Source: a virus. From it: a DNA stretch of 64,000 nucleotides. Numbering within the stretch: the stretch's first letter is position 1; each line of letters begins with the position of its first letter. The stretch spans positions 1-64,000 of the IMG/VR virus record IMGVR_UViG_3300040801_003690, one strand, 5' to 3'. Position numbers and translations under genes: made by a program. The notes beneath the pieces are model-generated. The model was not told the DNA's origin and ran no database searches. It saw only the letters and a list, made by a program, of their open reading frames with translations. Positions 17,067-25,939 of this stretch are shown here, one piece after another.

Positions 17067-17457
17067 CGTTGTCCTTGATTTTGGTGCCCACGTCGGGCTT
17101 TACAATTTCATCTGGAGCTTTCTTTTTGGTTTTCTTTTTATTTGAGGTTTTAGTTTTATTCGTTGATTTCGGAACTTCACGAAGTTCTTCTAATTTTGCT
17201 TTTTCTTCTGCTTCCTTGGTCGGTGTTTGGGTAGCAGAAATACCAACCTTCTTCACGGACTTAGGATTATCTTTGTAATAAGCCCGTGCCTTATCAGCTG
17301 CTTTTTTAATAATTTCACCACCACGCCCTATTAAATCTCCCTTGGCGTTGTAATTGGCGTTTCCGGCAGCTATTTCCTTTTGGTGTCTAGACAAAATCGA
17401 AGACACGTCGAGTGTTTTGCCTCGTTTTGTTACATATGTACCTTTCTTTCTAGCCAT
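17050..17457 (-). CDS. basic hypothetical protein, 135 aa
   Basis: A 135-residue, strongly basic protein. The N-terminal half (RGKTLDVSSIL, NYNAKGDLIGRGG) looks conserved and folded. The C-terminal half is a Lys/Thr/Pro-rich low-complexity tail (runs of KKKTKKK) suggestive of nucleic-acid contact. I recall similar N-termini in T4-like marine phages without function. It lies between the DnaE-like fragment and GroES in one operon. Confidence 0.6.
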   Translation of the reverse strand: MARKKGTYVTKRGKTLDVSSILSRHQKEIAAGNANYNAKGDLIGRGGEIIKKAADKARAYYKDNPKSVKKVGISATQTPTKEAEEKAKLEELREVPKSTNKTKTSNKKKTKKKAPDEIVKPDVGTKIKDNGEDND

Positions 17458-17467
17458 GGTTGCGTTC

Positions 17468-17944
17468 CTATTTTAAAAATTCATGGATATCCAAATCATA
17501 TTTTATAGAGTTAATTCGATGCACCCCAATCAAGTAGAGTACATAAGAAGCCACGCTTGAGCCTCTCCCCACGCCCCACAAAACATTGTGTTCACGCATT
17601 GTGTCAACTATATATACCATTAATTTCAATATCATGTATAAGTTTTTTTCTTTAAACAGTTTTAATTCATATTCAACACGAGACCGCTCATCGTCTGAGG
17701 AACATTTATCAAACAAATATACTTCTATATCCATTGATTGATATTTCTCTGGTATGAACCAAAATTCTGCCAGATCGTCGTGTGAATCCGTACTCGTTCC
17801 ATTAAGCAAATATCCATTTTCTTTTAACACTCGCTCAGAACAAGCATTATATTTATTAAATTCGTTTTCTGGAATTTTAACCCCAGCCAAACGAAATCCC
17901 TTCAACAGAGATAATACCGCCTCGTCCGTGGTTATCTCAGTCAT
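17468..17944 (-). CDS. DnaE-like palm fragment A (GRGS segment), 158 aa
   Basis: The C-terminal 70 residues align by eye to the bacterial DNA polymerase III alpha palm: R-x-E-Y-E-L, then a hydrophobic helix, VGRGSSVASYVLYLIGV, and an I-x-x-(I/L)-K-Y-D-L-x-I-H-E-F-L block matching the DnaE YDLLFERFLN segment. The protein stops exactly where DnaE continues into its DxD catalytic motif. That continuation is the N-terminus of the protein encoded at 54942-55520. The first 85 residues are not clearly assignable and no PHP domain is visible. It overlaps the upstream gene by 8 bases. Homology is well supported by motif order; function is unknown. Confidence 0.75.
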   Translation of the reverse strand: MTEITTDEAVLSLLKGFRLAGVKIPENEFNKYNACSERVLKENGYLLNGTSTDSHDDLAEFWFIPEKYQSMDIEVYLFDKCSSDDERSRVEYELKLFKEKNLYMILKLMVYIVDTMREHNVLWGVGRGSSVASYVLYLIGVHRINSIKYDLDIHEFLK

Positions 17945-18713
17945 TGTTGTCCTTGTCTGTGGTATCTTTAGGAGGCATCACGGTGACATTATCGGGGTCA
18001 TCTATGCCGTCCTTTTCTGTATACCGCTTTATTATTGAATCCAAAACATCATTAGCTCCACCGCCAGCATACTGTGCTCTCAAAGATGACTCGTATTCAT
18101 ACAAGGGATCGTCTTCTTTGTTAACTTTCGTAAATAACGTAGTAACGTTGTCGTCTTCGTCCTCGTCAACTAAATCGTAGCAATCTGCGCTCTTACGAAA
18201 CCACCACGGAATACCATTCGTTGACTTATACGTTTCTTCGTCATGTAACACTGGCATTTCCTCCAAGCCAAGAGTTGTTTCTGCATCCATAAAATTATAT
18301 TGCATACCACCTCCATCGTCGGATTTAATTTTCGTCTGCACGATACACAGTTTGTCCTTAACAATTGAATTCATTTTATAATGTAATAATTTAACCAATA
18401 TATCGTCTGTAGGATAACCCGGTGTTGTCATGATAGGATTTGAAAACGACCCAATGGCGTTACGAGAATCTACGTCCGATGGGTCCAGCAAAACTAAGTT
18501 ATCCATGATATCGTTTAACCAAAAAGACAACACGTTGAACGCGATGGTCACGTCCATAGTACTGCTTTCTTCGGATTCTTCGTCCTCTGGGACCAAAGCA
18601 AAAAAGTCGATAGATACATCCCAATATGTTGGAATCAACGTACCCTGTATAGTTCGTATTCCCGTTATTCGGCCATCATAACTAATTAACAATTTTCCAC
18701 TTTTATTTGTCAT
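17937..18713 (-). CDS. conserved hypothetical protein, 258 aa
   Basis: A 258-residue acidic protein with a Trp-rich IPWWFRKSADCYDL motif near residue 170 and an Asp/Glu-rich C-terminus. The N-terminal part looks like a beta-rich domain. No recognised family or catalytic motif. It overlaps its neighbours by 8 and 11 bases in the unbroken 21-14.8 kb operon; the company of replication genes (DnaE-like fragment, gp44) suggests an early or middle role, which is inference. Confidence 0.6.
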   Translation of the reverse strand: MTNKSGKLLISYDGRITGIRTIQGTLIPTYWDVSIDFFALVPEDEESEESSTMDVTIAFNVLSFWLNDIMDNLVLLDPSDVDSRNAIGSFSNPIMTTPGYPTDDILVKLLHYKMNSIVKDKLCIVQTKIKSDDGGGMQYNFMDAETTLGLEEMPVLHDEETYKSTNGIPWWFRKSADCYDLVDEDEDDNVTTLFTKVNKEDDPLYEYESSLRAQYAGGGANDVLDSIIKRYTEKDGIDDPDNVTVMPPKDTTDKDNND

Positions 18714-19005
18714 TGTTGTTGTTTTCTTCTCCTTCGATTTCGCCCAAGTTTATGGGATCCAATGAATATCTCCTTTTTAAATTAGCATCCATCTCCATAT
18801 CTTTTTGTTGCTTTTCAGACGACAATATAATCAACCGTCTATCATATTCGGCTATTAACGCATCCATATAGACATCCAGATCATGCGACATAGTTGTGTG
18901 GCCATACCGATCACTGTGATCTTTGTATTGCTGTACCTTGGTCAGTGTATCCTTGAGTTTATTATCTGACCAATTCTGTATGTCAAGCAACGGATAAAAC
19001 ATCAA
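18703..19005 (-). CDS. small helical conserved phage protein, 100 aa
   Basis: A 100-residue, mostly helical protein (NWSDNKLKDTLTKVQQYKD, then a heptad-like YMDALIAEYDRRL segment). I associate this short helical type with T4-like marine phage genomes; none has an assigned function. It overlaps both neighbours in a tightly packed operon. Probably a small accessory or structural factor. Confidence 0.55.
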   Translation of the reverse strand: MMFYPLLDIQNWSDNKLKDTLTKVQQYKDHSDRYGHTTMSHDLDVYMDALIAEYDRRLIILSSEKQQKDMEMDANLKRRYSLDPINLGEIEGEENNNNDK

Positions 19006-19208
19006 AGTATATCCTCAACGTGATCAACCTCATATCTAACCATGATATCTCTCACTCGGTTGATAAGTTCCACTTCAGTATCATACGATCCGGTCATATA
19101 ATATGATGAAAACATATCTTCTTCAATGTCATCGGGGTGGGTGGCAGGTACAAAAGACAACAAAAATGATATGTCATCTTTTACTTGATCAATATTTAAT
19201 TTTAGCAT
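19002..19208 (-). CDS. small hypothetical protein, 68 aa
   Basis: The frame is open to 19259, but the ATG at 19208 (KLNIDQVKDDIS start) is preferred because it reduces the overlap with the upstream gene to 20 bases. The 68-residue product is acidic and helical. No known family. Confidence 0.5.
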   Translation of the reverse strand: MLKLNIDQVKDDISFLLSFVPATHPDDIEEDMFSSYYMTGSYDTEVELINRVRDIMVRYEVDHVEDIL

Positions 19209-19590
19209 TGTTATACTCGTATTCGTGTAGTTCCTGTAACAACATGTCGTCGGCTTCAAATCTAACTTCCTGTTTATATGTTAGATAATTTATTTCTGTC
19301 CCGTTATATATAGTAAGCGGCTGATTAACAACTATAGTTACTACCTTATTGGGAGCAATGTCTATTATATCAAAAATACCGCAATAAAGCAAATCTACGA
19401 CAGTATAAATATCACTGAACATGGATCCATGATCAAGGCCCTTGTGGTTAAATTTTTCTACTAAAGATGCATTTTTTTTTGTTTCAAGTAACGCATCAAC
19501 CTCAACCTGCGTGCCTAGCATAAGATATATTGGGTGGTCAATGTCTATTAAAAACATTAATTCTTCGTAACGGTCTTTATCAATACTCAT
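19189..19590 (-). CDS. hypothetical protein, 133 aa
   Basis: A 133-residue acidic alpha/beta protein with no recognised motif. It overlaps the upstream gene by 11 bases and the downstream one by 20, so it is part of the same operon. Function unknown. Confidence 0.55.
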   Translation of the reverse strand: MSIDKDRYEELMFLIDIDHPIYLMLGTQVEVDALLETKKNASLVEKFNHKGLDHGSMFSDIYTVVDLLYCGIFDIIDIAPNKVVTIVVNQPLTIYNGTEINYLTYKQEVRFEADDMLLQELHEYEYNNAKIKY

Positions 19591-20029
19591 CGGTCTTATT
19601 TAGCTCCTGCGTCTGTCCACTTAGCTTTAAAAAAGTTAAAATACCATCTAATTTAGTGCGTACATCATTTACCCCTTCCTTTCCAATAGCAATGTATACC
19701 ACAGGACCATGGGTTAGGTTTTTGCGTATTTGTTCTATATTTTTCAAGTGCATGTGTATGTTGTTTTTTATAGATTTTTGTTTTTCTTGCCAACTGAACG
19801 GTGTCTGTATTCTTCTTTTAAATCGACAAAAATCTGCCATGGCTCTGGTATATCTATAACTACCCATGTGCCAATTTTTCTTACCATGGCCGAACTCACG
19901 GTTCATTTCCCTAATAAATGCATTATAAAACGCAATGTTCAGTCCAAGAGTCACCTTGGTTTTGTAAAACCGTATGGTTTCGTTTTTTACTGTTTTTTCA
20001 ACAACTTCTAAATTCATATCATTTTTCAT
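19580..20029 (-). CDS. hypothetical protein, 149 aa
   Basis: A 149-residue basic protein with a Trp/Arg/Tyr-rich middle (KKNWHMGSYRYTRAM). It starts directly at the stop of the upstream 289-residue gene. No known family or catalytic motif is visible; the basic character would allow nucleic-acid binding, but nothing shows it. Confidence 0.55.
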   Translation of the reverse strand: MKNDMNLEVVEKTVKNETIRFYKTKVTLGLNIAFYNAFIREMNREFGHGKKNWHMGSYRYTRAMADFCRFKRRIQTPFSWQEKQKSIKNNIHMHLKNIEQIRKNLTHGPVVYIAIGKEGVNDVRTKLDGILTFLKLSGQTQELNKTDEY

Positions 20030-20899
20030 CTAATCTGCTTGTTCGTTTTCGACATAATTGGTTACTAATTTTAATTGCCGTTTTTTCGCTTCACTTATTT
20101 TAGCCCCCCTCAGTCTATCCAAAACCATCGTTTGTTCCAAAAATGATGGAATGAATTTTGGAACATAAAACTGCTCTTTATTAATTCGATATTCTCTTAT
20201 CATTTCCATTAGTATACCAGTAATAGTAGTAGATGACAAGCCCAGTTTTATTAAATTGTTCTCAGTTAAAAACTTAATACTTCGGTTGCTACGTAATATA
20301 ATTTGCCTTTGGGTAAAATATGGCATCTGCATAGCTTCGGCGTGGTTAGCAAAATTGTCCATGTTTTGTTGGCTTGGATACCGTTGTAATAATTGTACCC
20401 ACGGAATCAATGGAAATTTTATGGTTGCCCATCTTTTGTTCCAATGATGATCGACGATGTCTCTGTCAATTAAATGTGATCCATAGCCTTTTAGAAAATA
20501 TTTTAACTTTGTATTCGAAATTACTTTTACACGCGAGTCTGATTGAATTTCGACAAACAAAGAACATACTTCTTTGGGTGAGGGCAAAAAAGTAAAAGCT
20601 TCTGCTATATTCAATATATCAATTTCAGTGAAAATATGATGTTTAAATGGCTGAAAAACAGGACCCCCAGCTTCTATATCATTCAGTGACTGATAAAAGA
20701 TATATTCTGCATAAATCGTTGCTCGTTTCTGTTTTGAATAAATGCCCCAATCGTCAATGTTTTTTTGAATGTCGGTGAAAGAAGAGGTAGACATAAAATG
20801 ATCATACATTTTTCGCCCCTGTTGCAGGTGAATATCTAACAGAGACTGCCCCTCTTTGATCGAACTGCCCGTCACATCCACTTCACACCTCCCTACCAT
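20030..20899 (-). CDS. hypothetical protein, 289 aa
   Basis: A 289-residue, largely helical protein rich in aromatic and basic residues with no recognised domain. It begins inside the last 17 bases of guaC, so it is probably translated by coupling from the guaC promoter at 21975-22003. Function unknown. Confidence 0.58.
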   Translation of the reverse strand: MVGRCEVDVTGSSIKEGQSLLDIHLQQGRKMYDHFMSTSSFTDIQKNIDDWGIYSKQKRATIYAEYIFYQSLNDIEAGGPVFQPFKHHIFTEIDILNIAEAFTFLPSPKEVCSLFVEIQSDSRVKVISNTKLKYFLKGYGSHLIDRDIVDHHWNKRWATIKFPLIPWVQLLQRYPSQQNMDNFANHAEAMQMPYFTQRQIILRSNRSIKFLTENNLIKLGLSSTTITGILMEMIREYRINKEQFYVPKFIPSFLEQTMVLDRLRGAKISEAKKRQLKLVTNYVENEQAD

Positions 20900-21944
20900 T
20901 TAGCGATGTATTAAGCTGTCGATTGACTCTTACGAACGTGGTCGCCCTAGAGACTTGCTTCAATTCACGAGCACCAATGTACGTCATCATGCTGCGTATT
21001 CCTCCTAAAATTTCCTGAACCGTGTTGTCAACGGGACCGCGATAGGGGACAACAACTGTTTTTCCTTCACTAGCCCTATACTCAGCCACGCCGCCGTTGT
21101 GGGCGTTCATTGCGGTGTCCGATGACATTCCGTAAAATTTCATGCCCTGTGGAGTGCCACCAGAATATATTAACTCTCCACCGCATTCGTCGTGACCCGC
21201 AAGCATGCCCCCTAACATCACAAAGTCGGCACCACCACCATATGCTTTGGCTACGTCACCGGAACTCACGCATCCTCCGTCAGCACACACTAGACCACCC
21301 ATTCCATGTGCAGCATCAGAGCATTCAATAACCGCAGATAACTGAGGGTAGCCCACTCCAGTGACTTTTCTGGTCGTACAAACGCTTCCGGGTCCAATTC
21401 CTACTTTAACTATGTCTGCCCCAGACAAAATAAGTTGTTCAGTCATTTCTCCAGTAACGACATTGCCAGCCATGAGTATGGAGTTGGGAAACATATTCCT
21501 AATTGTTGGGATATGATGATCGGAAAAGGCTTCAAAATAGCCATTTGCAACATCGATGCATATCATGGGATTTGCATCAGAATCTAGTTTTGAACGAAAT
21601 TCCCTTAGCCTTTCGTAGTCCCGTTCGCTGACACCGAAGGTATAGAATACGTTGTTCTGTAGTTCAGGATACGTCTCATAAAATTGAACCAAAACTTCAG
21701 CAGTATAATATTTATGCAAGGCGGTCACTGCGTTAAACTTCGCTAGCACCACCGCCATGTCTATAGTGCCAACAGTATCCATATTGGCTGCAATTATTGG
21801 ACTTCCCGTCCAAGAACCTTCGGCGTGTACAAATTTATTAAAAGTGCGTTCGACTTTTACAATTTCCCGAGAGGGGAGGGTTGATCGCTTGGGACGAATA
21901 AGAACGTCGCTATAGTCTAGTTTGATGTCTTCTTCTATACGCAT
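20883..21944 (-). CDS. guaC: GMP reductase
   Basis: The 353-residue protein matches the E. coli GuaC type (347 aa) from end to end: [20 protein letters not shown] start, AANMDTVGT, the loop [10 protein letters not shown] with the catalytic Cys, [14 protein letters not shown] and [14 protein letters not shown], and YGMSSDTAM. It lacks the CBS domains of IMP dehydrogenase. GMP reductase converts GMP to IMP with NADPH and so redirects guanine nucleotides toward adenine. A perfect-consensus sigma70 promoter stands upstream. It is a metabolic gene beside NrdJ and thymidylate synthase in the same window and is unusual for a phage as far as I know. Confidence 0.93.
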   Translation of the reverse strand: MRIEEDIKLDYSDVLIRPKRSTLPSREIVKVERTFNKFVHAEGSWTGSPIIAANMDTVGTIDMAVVLAKFNAVTALHKYYTAEVLVQFYETYPELQNNVFYTFGVSERDYERLREFRSKLDSDANPMICIDVANGYFEAFSDHHIPTIRNMFPNSILMAGNVVTGEMTEQLILSGADIVKVGIGPGSVCTTRKVTGVGYPQLSAVIECSDAAHGMGGLVCADGGCVSSGDVAKAYGGGADFVMLGGMLAGHDECGGELIYSGGTPQGMKFYGMSSDTAMNAHNGGVAEYRASEGKTVVVPYRGPVDNTVQEILGGIRSMMTYIGARELKQVSRATTFVRVNRQLNTSLNGREV

Positions 21945-21974
21945 GGTGGGTGTGCTCGGTTAATAACAAATGTT

Positions 21975-22003
21975 ATTATACCAAGCTGCGTAATATATGT
22001 CAA
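21975..22003 (-). promoter_or_regulatory. sigma70 consensus promoter for guaC
   Basis: TTGACA (21998-22003), 17-base spacer, TATAAT (21975-21980) on the minus strand: both hexamers and the spacing are perfect. The -10 is 30 bases from the guaC ATG. Likely an early promoter read by host RNA polymerase. Confidence 0.8.
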
Positions 22004-22338
22004 CTAGATTGATTGTTTTGTGCTTTTATGATTTCTATAACGAGATCCCCCATTTTTTCTATTTTCTCGTCTATTTTGTTATGTACTTCTTGTACTATTC
22101 TAATATTTTCTTTGAATTCAATTTCCAAGTGATCACATTTGTAATCTGCAGTATCTATCTTAGACACCAATAAATCCAATTTTCGATGGACTTCGGTCTG
22201 CAAATCTAGCAGAGATCTTCTCAGTTTTTCAATTTCGGGGTTTTTCATGCCATAGATCCTAATTAATCCAGCTATGCCACCTAAAATGGTTCCCAGAATA
22301 ACGAATGCCTCTGGCCACCCCAACACTCCTGCAATCAT
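22000..22338 (-). CDS. small membrane-anchored coiled-coil protein, 112 aa
   Basis: The 112-residue protein has one hydrophobic segment (about residues 1-26, FVILGTILGGIAGLI) followed by a long helical, heptad-like charged region. One-span plus coiled coil would suit a second i-spanin, an antiholin or a membrane tether. Holin function is not supported by sequence. Its ATG overlaps the stop of the upstream gene by one base. Confidence 0.55.
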   Translation of the reverse strand: MIAGVLGWPEAFVILGTILGGIAGLIRIYGMKNPEIEKLRRSLLDLQTEVHRKLDLLVSKIDTADYKCDHLEIEFKENIRIVQEVHNKIDEKIEKMGDLVIEIIKAQNNQSS

Positions 22339-22808
22339 TACCGCATTCCTTGTATTTTTTGATTAGTTAAAGTGGTACTTCTGCTAAGTGTGTGTAATTC
22401 GTCGAGCAGTGTTTGAACTTTTTTCGATGTTCTGGTGTTTCTGTTTTTCAAACGACGCTCGTATTGCGCCCTCTGTAGCACCCAATATAAAAATTCTTCT
22501 AAATAAGCGGTCATAAACAGATCTTTAGGAATTTTATTAAGTGTTCCTGTTTTCAAATCCAATCCTTCGCCGTTGATCAAAACAACCGTGTTTTTGCTTA
22601 AAAACTTATCAGAATATTCTTTTTTGTGATCGAAATCAACCAAAACGATAGACACGTCGCCTCTTTTCGTATCAATTTTCTCGACATCATCTACCACAAT
22701 AATATTAAAAAAATCCGAGGATAGTTTTTTGACTCTATCAATTATGTATTGGTCGGACTTGGAACAGTAGATATCGATCATGTCTGGGTATGTATATTTG
22801 AATGGCAT
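22338..22808 (-). CDS. hypothetical protein, 156 aa
   Basis: A 156-residue protein whose first 90 residues alternate hydrophobic strands and helices (FFNIIVVDD, VSIVLVDFD, TVVLINGEG), a Rossmann or receiver-like pattern. The C-terminal 50 residues are basic and helical. I see no complete receiver motif set. A late box lies 43 bases upstream and the gene is coupled to the membrane coiled-coil gene. Function unknown. Confidence 0.55.
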   Translation of the reverse strand: MPFKYTYPDMIDIYCSKSDQYIIDRVKKLSSDFFNIIVVDDVEKIDTKRGDVSIVLVDFDHKKEYSDKFLSKNTVVLINGEGLDLKTGTLNKIPKDLFMTAYLEEFLYWVLQRAQYERRLKNRNTRTSKKVQTLLDELHTLSRSTTLTNQKIQGMR

Positions 22809-22851
22809 AGGGTTATCCTGCTAATTTAGAAAAAGCTTAACTATTTGTATA

Positions 22852-22859
22852 TATTTATC
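22852..22859 (-). promoter_or_regulatory. late promoter box GATAAATA
   Basis: Minus-strand GATAAATA lies 43 bases before the gene at 22808, directly after the clpP terminator hairpin. It starts a new transcription unit. Confidence 0.6.
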
Positions 22860-22868
22860 ATGGAAACT

Positions 22869-22902
22869 AAAAAATGGCCTGTACGATCACAGGCCATTTT
22901 TA
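22869..22902 (-). terminator. terminator downstream of clpP
   Basis: Arms AAAATGGCCTGT (22871-22882) and ACAGGCCATTTT (22889-22900) with a 6-base loop. Read on the minus strand the stem ends in a TTTTTT run. It ends the clpP unit just before the next late promoter. Confidence 0.8.
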
Positions 22903-22919
22903 TATACCCCCATCTGTTA

Positions 22920-23519
22920 TTAAGATTTACGTTCCGACCATATCTCGTCTACTAAACCAAATTCAAGGGCTTTTGTCGCACCCATAAAATTGTCTCTGTC
23001 CATTGCAGCTTCAAGTTCTTGGTAGGTTTTGCCTGCACTATTGTGCTTTATGTAAATCTGGATCAATCTTTCTTTTAATGCATTCATTTCTTCGACATGA
23101 ATGAGGGCGTCGCTTACTTGACCATGAAATCCACCCAAGGGTTGATGGATCATCACACGGGCTTCTGGCAGAATAAAGCGTTTGCCAGCCGCACCGGCCT
23201 GTGCCAAAACCGAACCCATACTACACGCTTGTCCAACTACATATGTAGCAACGTCGGGCTTGATAAACTGCATTGTATCATATATTGCCATTCCTGATGT
23301 AATTACGCCGCCGGGACTATTGATATATACATGAACATCTGCGTCGGGGTTTTCTGATTCCAAAAACAGTAATTGGGCAACAACCAAATTAGCCATGTTG
23401 TCTTCAATTTCGCCATTTAAAAAAATAATGCGCTCTTTGAGTAGCCGAGAAAAAATATCATATGATCTTTCTCCACGACTAGACTGTTCTACAACAACGG
23501 GTACTAAAGTATTATTCAT
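22920..23519 (-). CDS. clpP: ClpP serine protease
   Basis: The 199-residue protein, counted from the ATG at 23519 with GGAG seven bases upstream, is a full ClpP. It has [18 protein letters not shown], catalytic Ser100 in GQACSMG, His125 in MIHQPLGG and, by alignment, Asp176 in the MDRDNF motif. ClpP forms the 14-mer proteolytic chamber fed by ClpA or ClpX, both encoded in this window with IGF docking loops. A short N-terminal region is present as in bacterial ClpP, which may be auto-processed. The promoter is sigma70-type, so expression may be early. Confidence 0.93.
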   Translation of the reverse strand: MNNTLVPVVVEQSSRGERSYDIFSRLLKERIIFLNGEIEDNMANLVVAQLLFLESENPDADVHVYINSPGGVITSGMAIYDTMQFIKPDVATYVVGQACSMGSVLAQAGAAGKRFILPEARVMIHQPLGGFHGQVSDALIHVEEMNALKERLIQIYIKHNSAGKTYQELEAAMDRDNFMGATKALEFGLVDEIWSERKS

Positions 23520-23537
23520 TAAATTCTCCATATTTGG

Positions 23538-23545
23538 GATAAATA
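23538..23545 (+). promoter_or_regulatory. late promoter box GATAAATA, plus strand
   Basis: GATAAATA on the plus strand, 35 bases before the ATG at 23581. It overlaps the divergent clpP promoter region, so early minus-strand and late plus-strand transcription may interfere. Confidence 0.55.
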
Positions 23546-23573
23546 GTATATAACAAGAATTATCAATTGTCAA
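23545..23573 (-). promoter_or_regulatory. sigma70 promoter for clpP
   Basis: TTGACA (23568-23573), 17-base spacer, TATACT (23545-23550) on the minus strand, 25 bases before the clpP ATG. Confidence 0.7.
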
Positions 23574-23580
23574 GGTTATT

Positions 23581-23967
23581 ATGCGATTATTTGAATTTTA
23601 CGGAAAAAATACCTACACGACAGCCGACGACTTTTTCAAAACACAAGAAGAGGTGGAGAAAACATTTAATTATGAGGCTTATCGCGCACAGGAAGACCAA
23701 GCAAGATATTATGTTCAAAACAATATGATTGGCAACGTTCCTGTGTTTGAAAAGCCGCACAAAAACCCTGACGAAGAAAACTGGTCAAACCAGCCGAACG
23801 AAAACAATGTAGAATCCGCAGGATATAGGGGACTACAAAATGTGTTACGCCGATCAGGACACGAATATGACAAATCTGTGGATCATGAGGATCCACATGC
23901 GAACCCAATCTTATCCAAGGAAGAACAGGACTTGATCAAGGATGCTCAGCGAAGGCTAACTAGATAA
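23581..23967 (+). CDS. hypothetical protein, 128 aa
   Basis: A 128-residue acidic, Asn/Glu/Gln-rich protein beginning [18 protein letters not shown]. This short N-terminal type (M-R-x-x-E-F) occurs in several marine phage proteins of unknown function. It is a lone plus-strand gene with its own late box and ends at a bidirectional terminator shared with dnaK. Possibly a virion-associated protein; not shown. Confidence 0.6.
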   Translation: MRLFEFYGKNTYTTADDFFKTQEEVEKTFNYEAYRAQEDQARYYVQNNMIGNVPVFEKPHKNPDEENWSNQPNENNVESAGYRGLQNVLRRSGHEYDKSVDHEDPHANPILSKEEQDLIKDAQRRLTR

Positions 23968-23992
23968 AAAAGGGGCATAAAGCCCCTTTTTT
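23966..23992. terminator. bidirectional terminator between convergent genes
   Basis: AAAAAAGGGGC, five-base loop, GCCCCTTTTTT. The U-tract forms on either strand, so it serves both the plus-strand gene ending at 23967 and dnaK, whose stop codon lies inside the element. Confidence 0.85.
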
Positions 23993-25856
23993 ATTTTTCC
24001 TCAAATTCAGCATCAACAACATCGTCATCTACAGAAACATCTCCCTCTATGTTCATATTTTTAAACAAAGGGGCAGCATGTTCTGACAAAGCGGCCATGT
24101 ATTTGTTTATTGCCTCTTTGTCGTCGCCTTGCAGGGCCTTTTCTAGATCCTCAATGGATGTCTGAATGGCTTCTCTTTCTTCATCAGAAACAGCGTCCTT
24201 GGCCTCGTTAAGTTGCGTCTTGATGCTGTGCACTAATCCATCTCCGGTGTTCCTAAGTTTAACCAACTCTTCGAATTTTTTATCTTCTTCGCTATACATT
24301 TCTGCCTCACGAATAATTTTCTCGATCTCTTCGTCGCTTAACCCAGACCCAGCTTTGATTTCAATTGCTTGTTCTTGGTTGGTTTGCTTGTCAGTTGCGC
24401 TGACTTTAATGATTCCGTTAGCATCGATATCAAATTTAACTTCTATCTGTGGAATTCCACGAGGGGCGGGTTGTATGCCTGTTAAATCAAACCTCCCCAG
24501 TGATTTGTTTTCCAAAGCCTGTGGCCTTTCCCCCTGCAAAACATGAACCGTAACTGCAGGTTGGTTATCTTCTGCCGTTGAAAATATTTGGGTGGCAGAT
24601 GTCGGGATTGTAGTATTTTTTTCGATAAGCTTAGTCATGACCCCGCCCAAAGTTTCTATCCCCAAAGACAGTGGGGTGACATCGAGCAGCAGAACATCCT
24701 TGACGCTCCCACTCAAAACACCGGCCTGTATACTAGCACCTATTGCAACCGCCTCGTCCGGATTCACTCCTTTGTGTGGAGTTTTACCAAAAATTTTCTC
24801 CACTGTCTCTTGAACGAGAGGCATGCGAGTTTGTCCTCCAACTAACAACACATCGTCAATTTCGGGGGCGGTCAATCCAGCGTCCTGTAGTGCAATTTTA
24901 CATGGCTCAACCGATCTATCCACGAACTTTTTAACTAGCGATTCTAGTTTTTTTCTAGTTATACGGACCAACAGATGTTTTGGACCAGTATCTGTTGCAG
25001 TTATATAAGGTAGATTAACCTCGGTTTGCATTGTCGATGACAGTTCAATTTTGGCAATTTGTGCCGCTTCCTTGAGTCTTTGCAAGGCCAACGAATCCTT
25101 CGACAAATCGATGGCTTCTGCGTTTTTAAATTCAGATACCAAATAATCTACAATCGCATTATCAAAGTCTTCGCCTCCAAGAAAAGTATCACCATTGGTA
25201 GAAAGAACCTCGTATTGATAATCGCCATCTATTTCACTAATTTCTATTATAGAAACATCGAATGTCCCGCCGCCCATATCATAAACTGCAACCTTACGTT
25301 CACCTTTTTGCTTATCCATGCCATATGCTAACGCCGCAGCAGTTGGCTCATTGATAATACGCAATACCTCCAAACCAGCAATTTTACCAGCATCTTTGGT
25401 TGCCTGTCGTTGCGAATCATTAAAATAAGCGGGTACAGTAATTACTGCTTTAGTAACTTCTTCGCCCAAATAATCTTCCGCCGTTTTTTTCATTTTTTTA
25501 AGTATAATGGCCGACACTTCTTCTGGAGAAAGTTTTTTATCATCCACCTTAACCCAGACATCACCATTCTGCGATTCAATCAACTCATAAGGAAACAATT
25601 CTTTCTCTTTTTGTGATTCGGCATCAGTAAACTTACGACCAATAAGTCTTTTTATCGCGAACAGCGTATTTTTGGGGTTCGTTACTGCTTGCCTTGCTGC
25701 AGATTTCCCAACCAACGTATCATTTTCAGTAAATGCAACTATAGAAGGAGTCGTCCGATCTCCTTCAGCATTTTCAATAACTTTGGGTTTATCACCATCG
25801 ATGATGGCTATGCAAGAATTTGTAGTACCTAAATCTATACCAATACATTTGCTCAT
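23991..25856 (-). CDS. dnaK: DnaK (Hsp70) chaperone
   Basis: A full-length 621-residue Dna[12 protein letters not shown] phosphate loop, [29 protein letters not shown], the [10 protein letters not shown] loop, [10 protein letters not shown], the interdomain linker [17 protein letters not shown], a substrate-binding beta domain, a helical lid and a DAEFEEK tail. No key residue is missing. The J-protein partner is encoded at 10.8 kb; GrpE is not seen. The leader carries a late promoter and a ROSE-like hairpin over the AAGGAG ribosome site that is shared with hsp20. Phage-encoded DnaK is very rare as far as I know. Confidence 0.96.
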   Translation of the reverse strand: MSKCIGIDLGTTNSCIAIIDGDKPKVIENAEGDRTTPSIVAFTENDTLVGKSAARQAVTNPKNTLFAIKRLIGRKFTDAESQKEKELFPYELIESQNGDVWVKVDDKKLSPEEVSAIILKKMKKTAEDYLGEEVTKAVITVPAYFNDSQRQATKDAGKIAGLEVLRIINEPTAAALAYGMDKQKGERKVAVYDMGGGTFDVSIIEISEIDGDYQYEVLSTNGDTFLGGEDFDNAIVDYLVSEFKNAEAIDLSKDSLALQRLKEAAQIAKIELSSTMQTEVNLPYITATDTGPKHLLVRITRKKLESLVKKFVDRSVEPCKIALQDAGLTAPEIDDVLLVGGQTRMPLVQETVEKIFGKTPHKGVNPDEAVAIGASIQAGVLSGSVKDVLLLDVTPLSLGIETLGGVMTKLIEKNTTIPTSATQIFSTAEDNQPAVTVHVLQGERPQALENKSLGRFDLTGIQPAPRGIPQIEVKFDIDANGIIKVSATDKQTNQEQAIEIKAGSGLSDEEIEKIIREAEMYSEEDKKFEELVKLRNTGDGLVHSIKTQLNEAKDAVSDEEREAIQTSIEDLEKALQGDDKEAINKYMAALSEHAAPLFKNMNIEGDVSVDDDVVDAEFEEK

Positions 25857-25862
25857 AATTTT

Positions 25863-25918
25863 ACTCCTTTATTCAAAGCAAGTTTTAAATGATTAACCCG
25901 CACCATGCAGCATTAACC
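25863..25918 (-). promoter_or_regulatory. two-hairpin dnaK leader with ROSE-like RNA thermometer
   Basis: On the minus strand, hairpin I (25918-25891) pairs UUAAU with GUUAA, then CUGC with GCGG around an AUGGU loop, with one bulged G. Hairpin II (25883-25863) pairs ACUUGCUUU with AAAGGAGU around a GAAU loop, with the central G bulged. This buries the Shine-Dalgarno AAAGGAG. A UUGCU strand facing AGGA with an unpaired or G-G paired guanine is the hallmark of ROSE thermometers. The same two-hairpin design occurs before hsp20 (29028-29083), with base changes that keep pairing. Temperature control is an inference from structure. Confidence 0.7.
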
Positions 25919-25924
25919 GTGAGT

Positions 25925-25932
25925 TATTTATC
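25925..25932 (-). promoter_or_regulatory. late promoter box GATAAATA for dnaK
   Basis: Minus-strand GATAAATA. A start about 6-7 bases downstream would place the first transcribed base at the foot of leader hairpin I, as for hsp20. Confidence 0.65.
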
Positions 25933-25939
25933 TACGATA

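Noticed and set aside
20883-21944. IMP dehydrogenase as the identity of guaC
   Set aside because: CBS domains are absent and the sequence follows GMP reductase throughout, including the start and C-terminal segments.
22000-22338. Holin
   Set aside because: Only one hydrophobic segment and a long coiled coil; this is not enough to call a holin.
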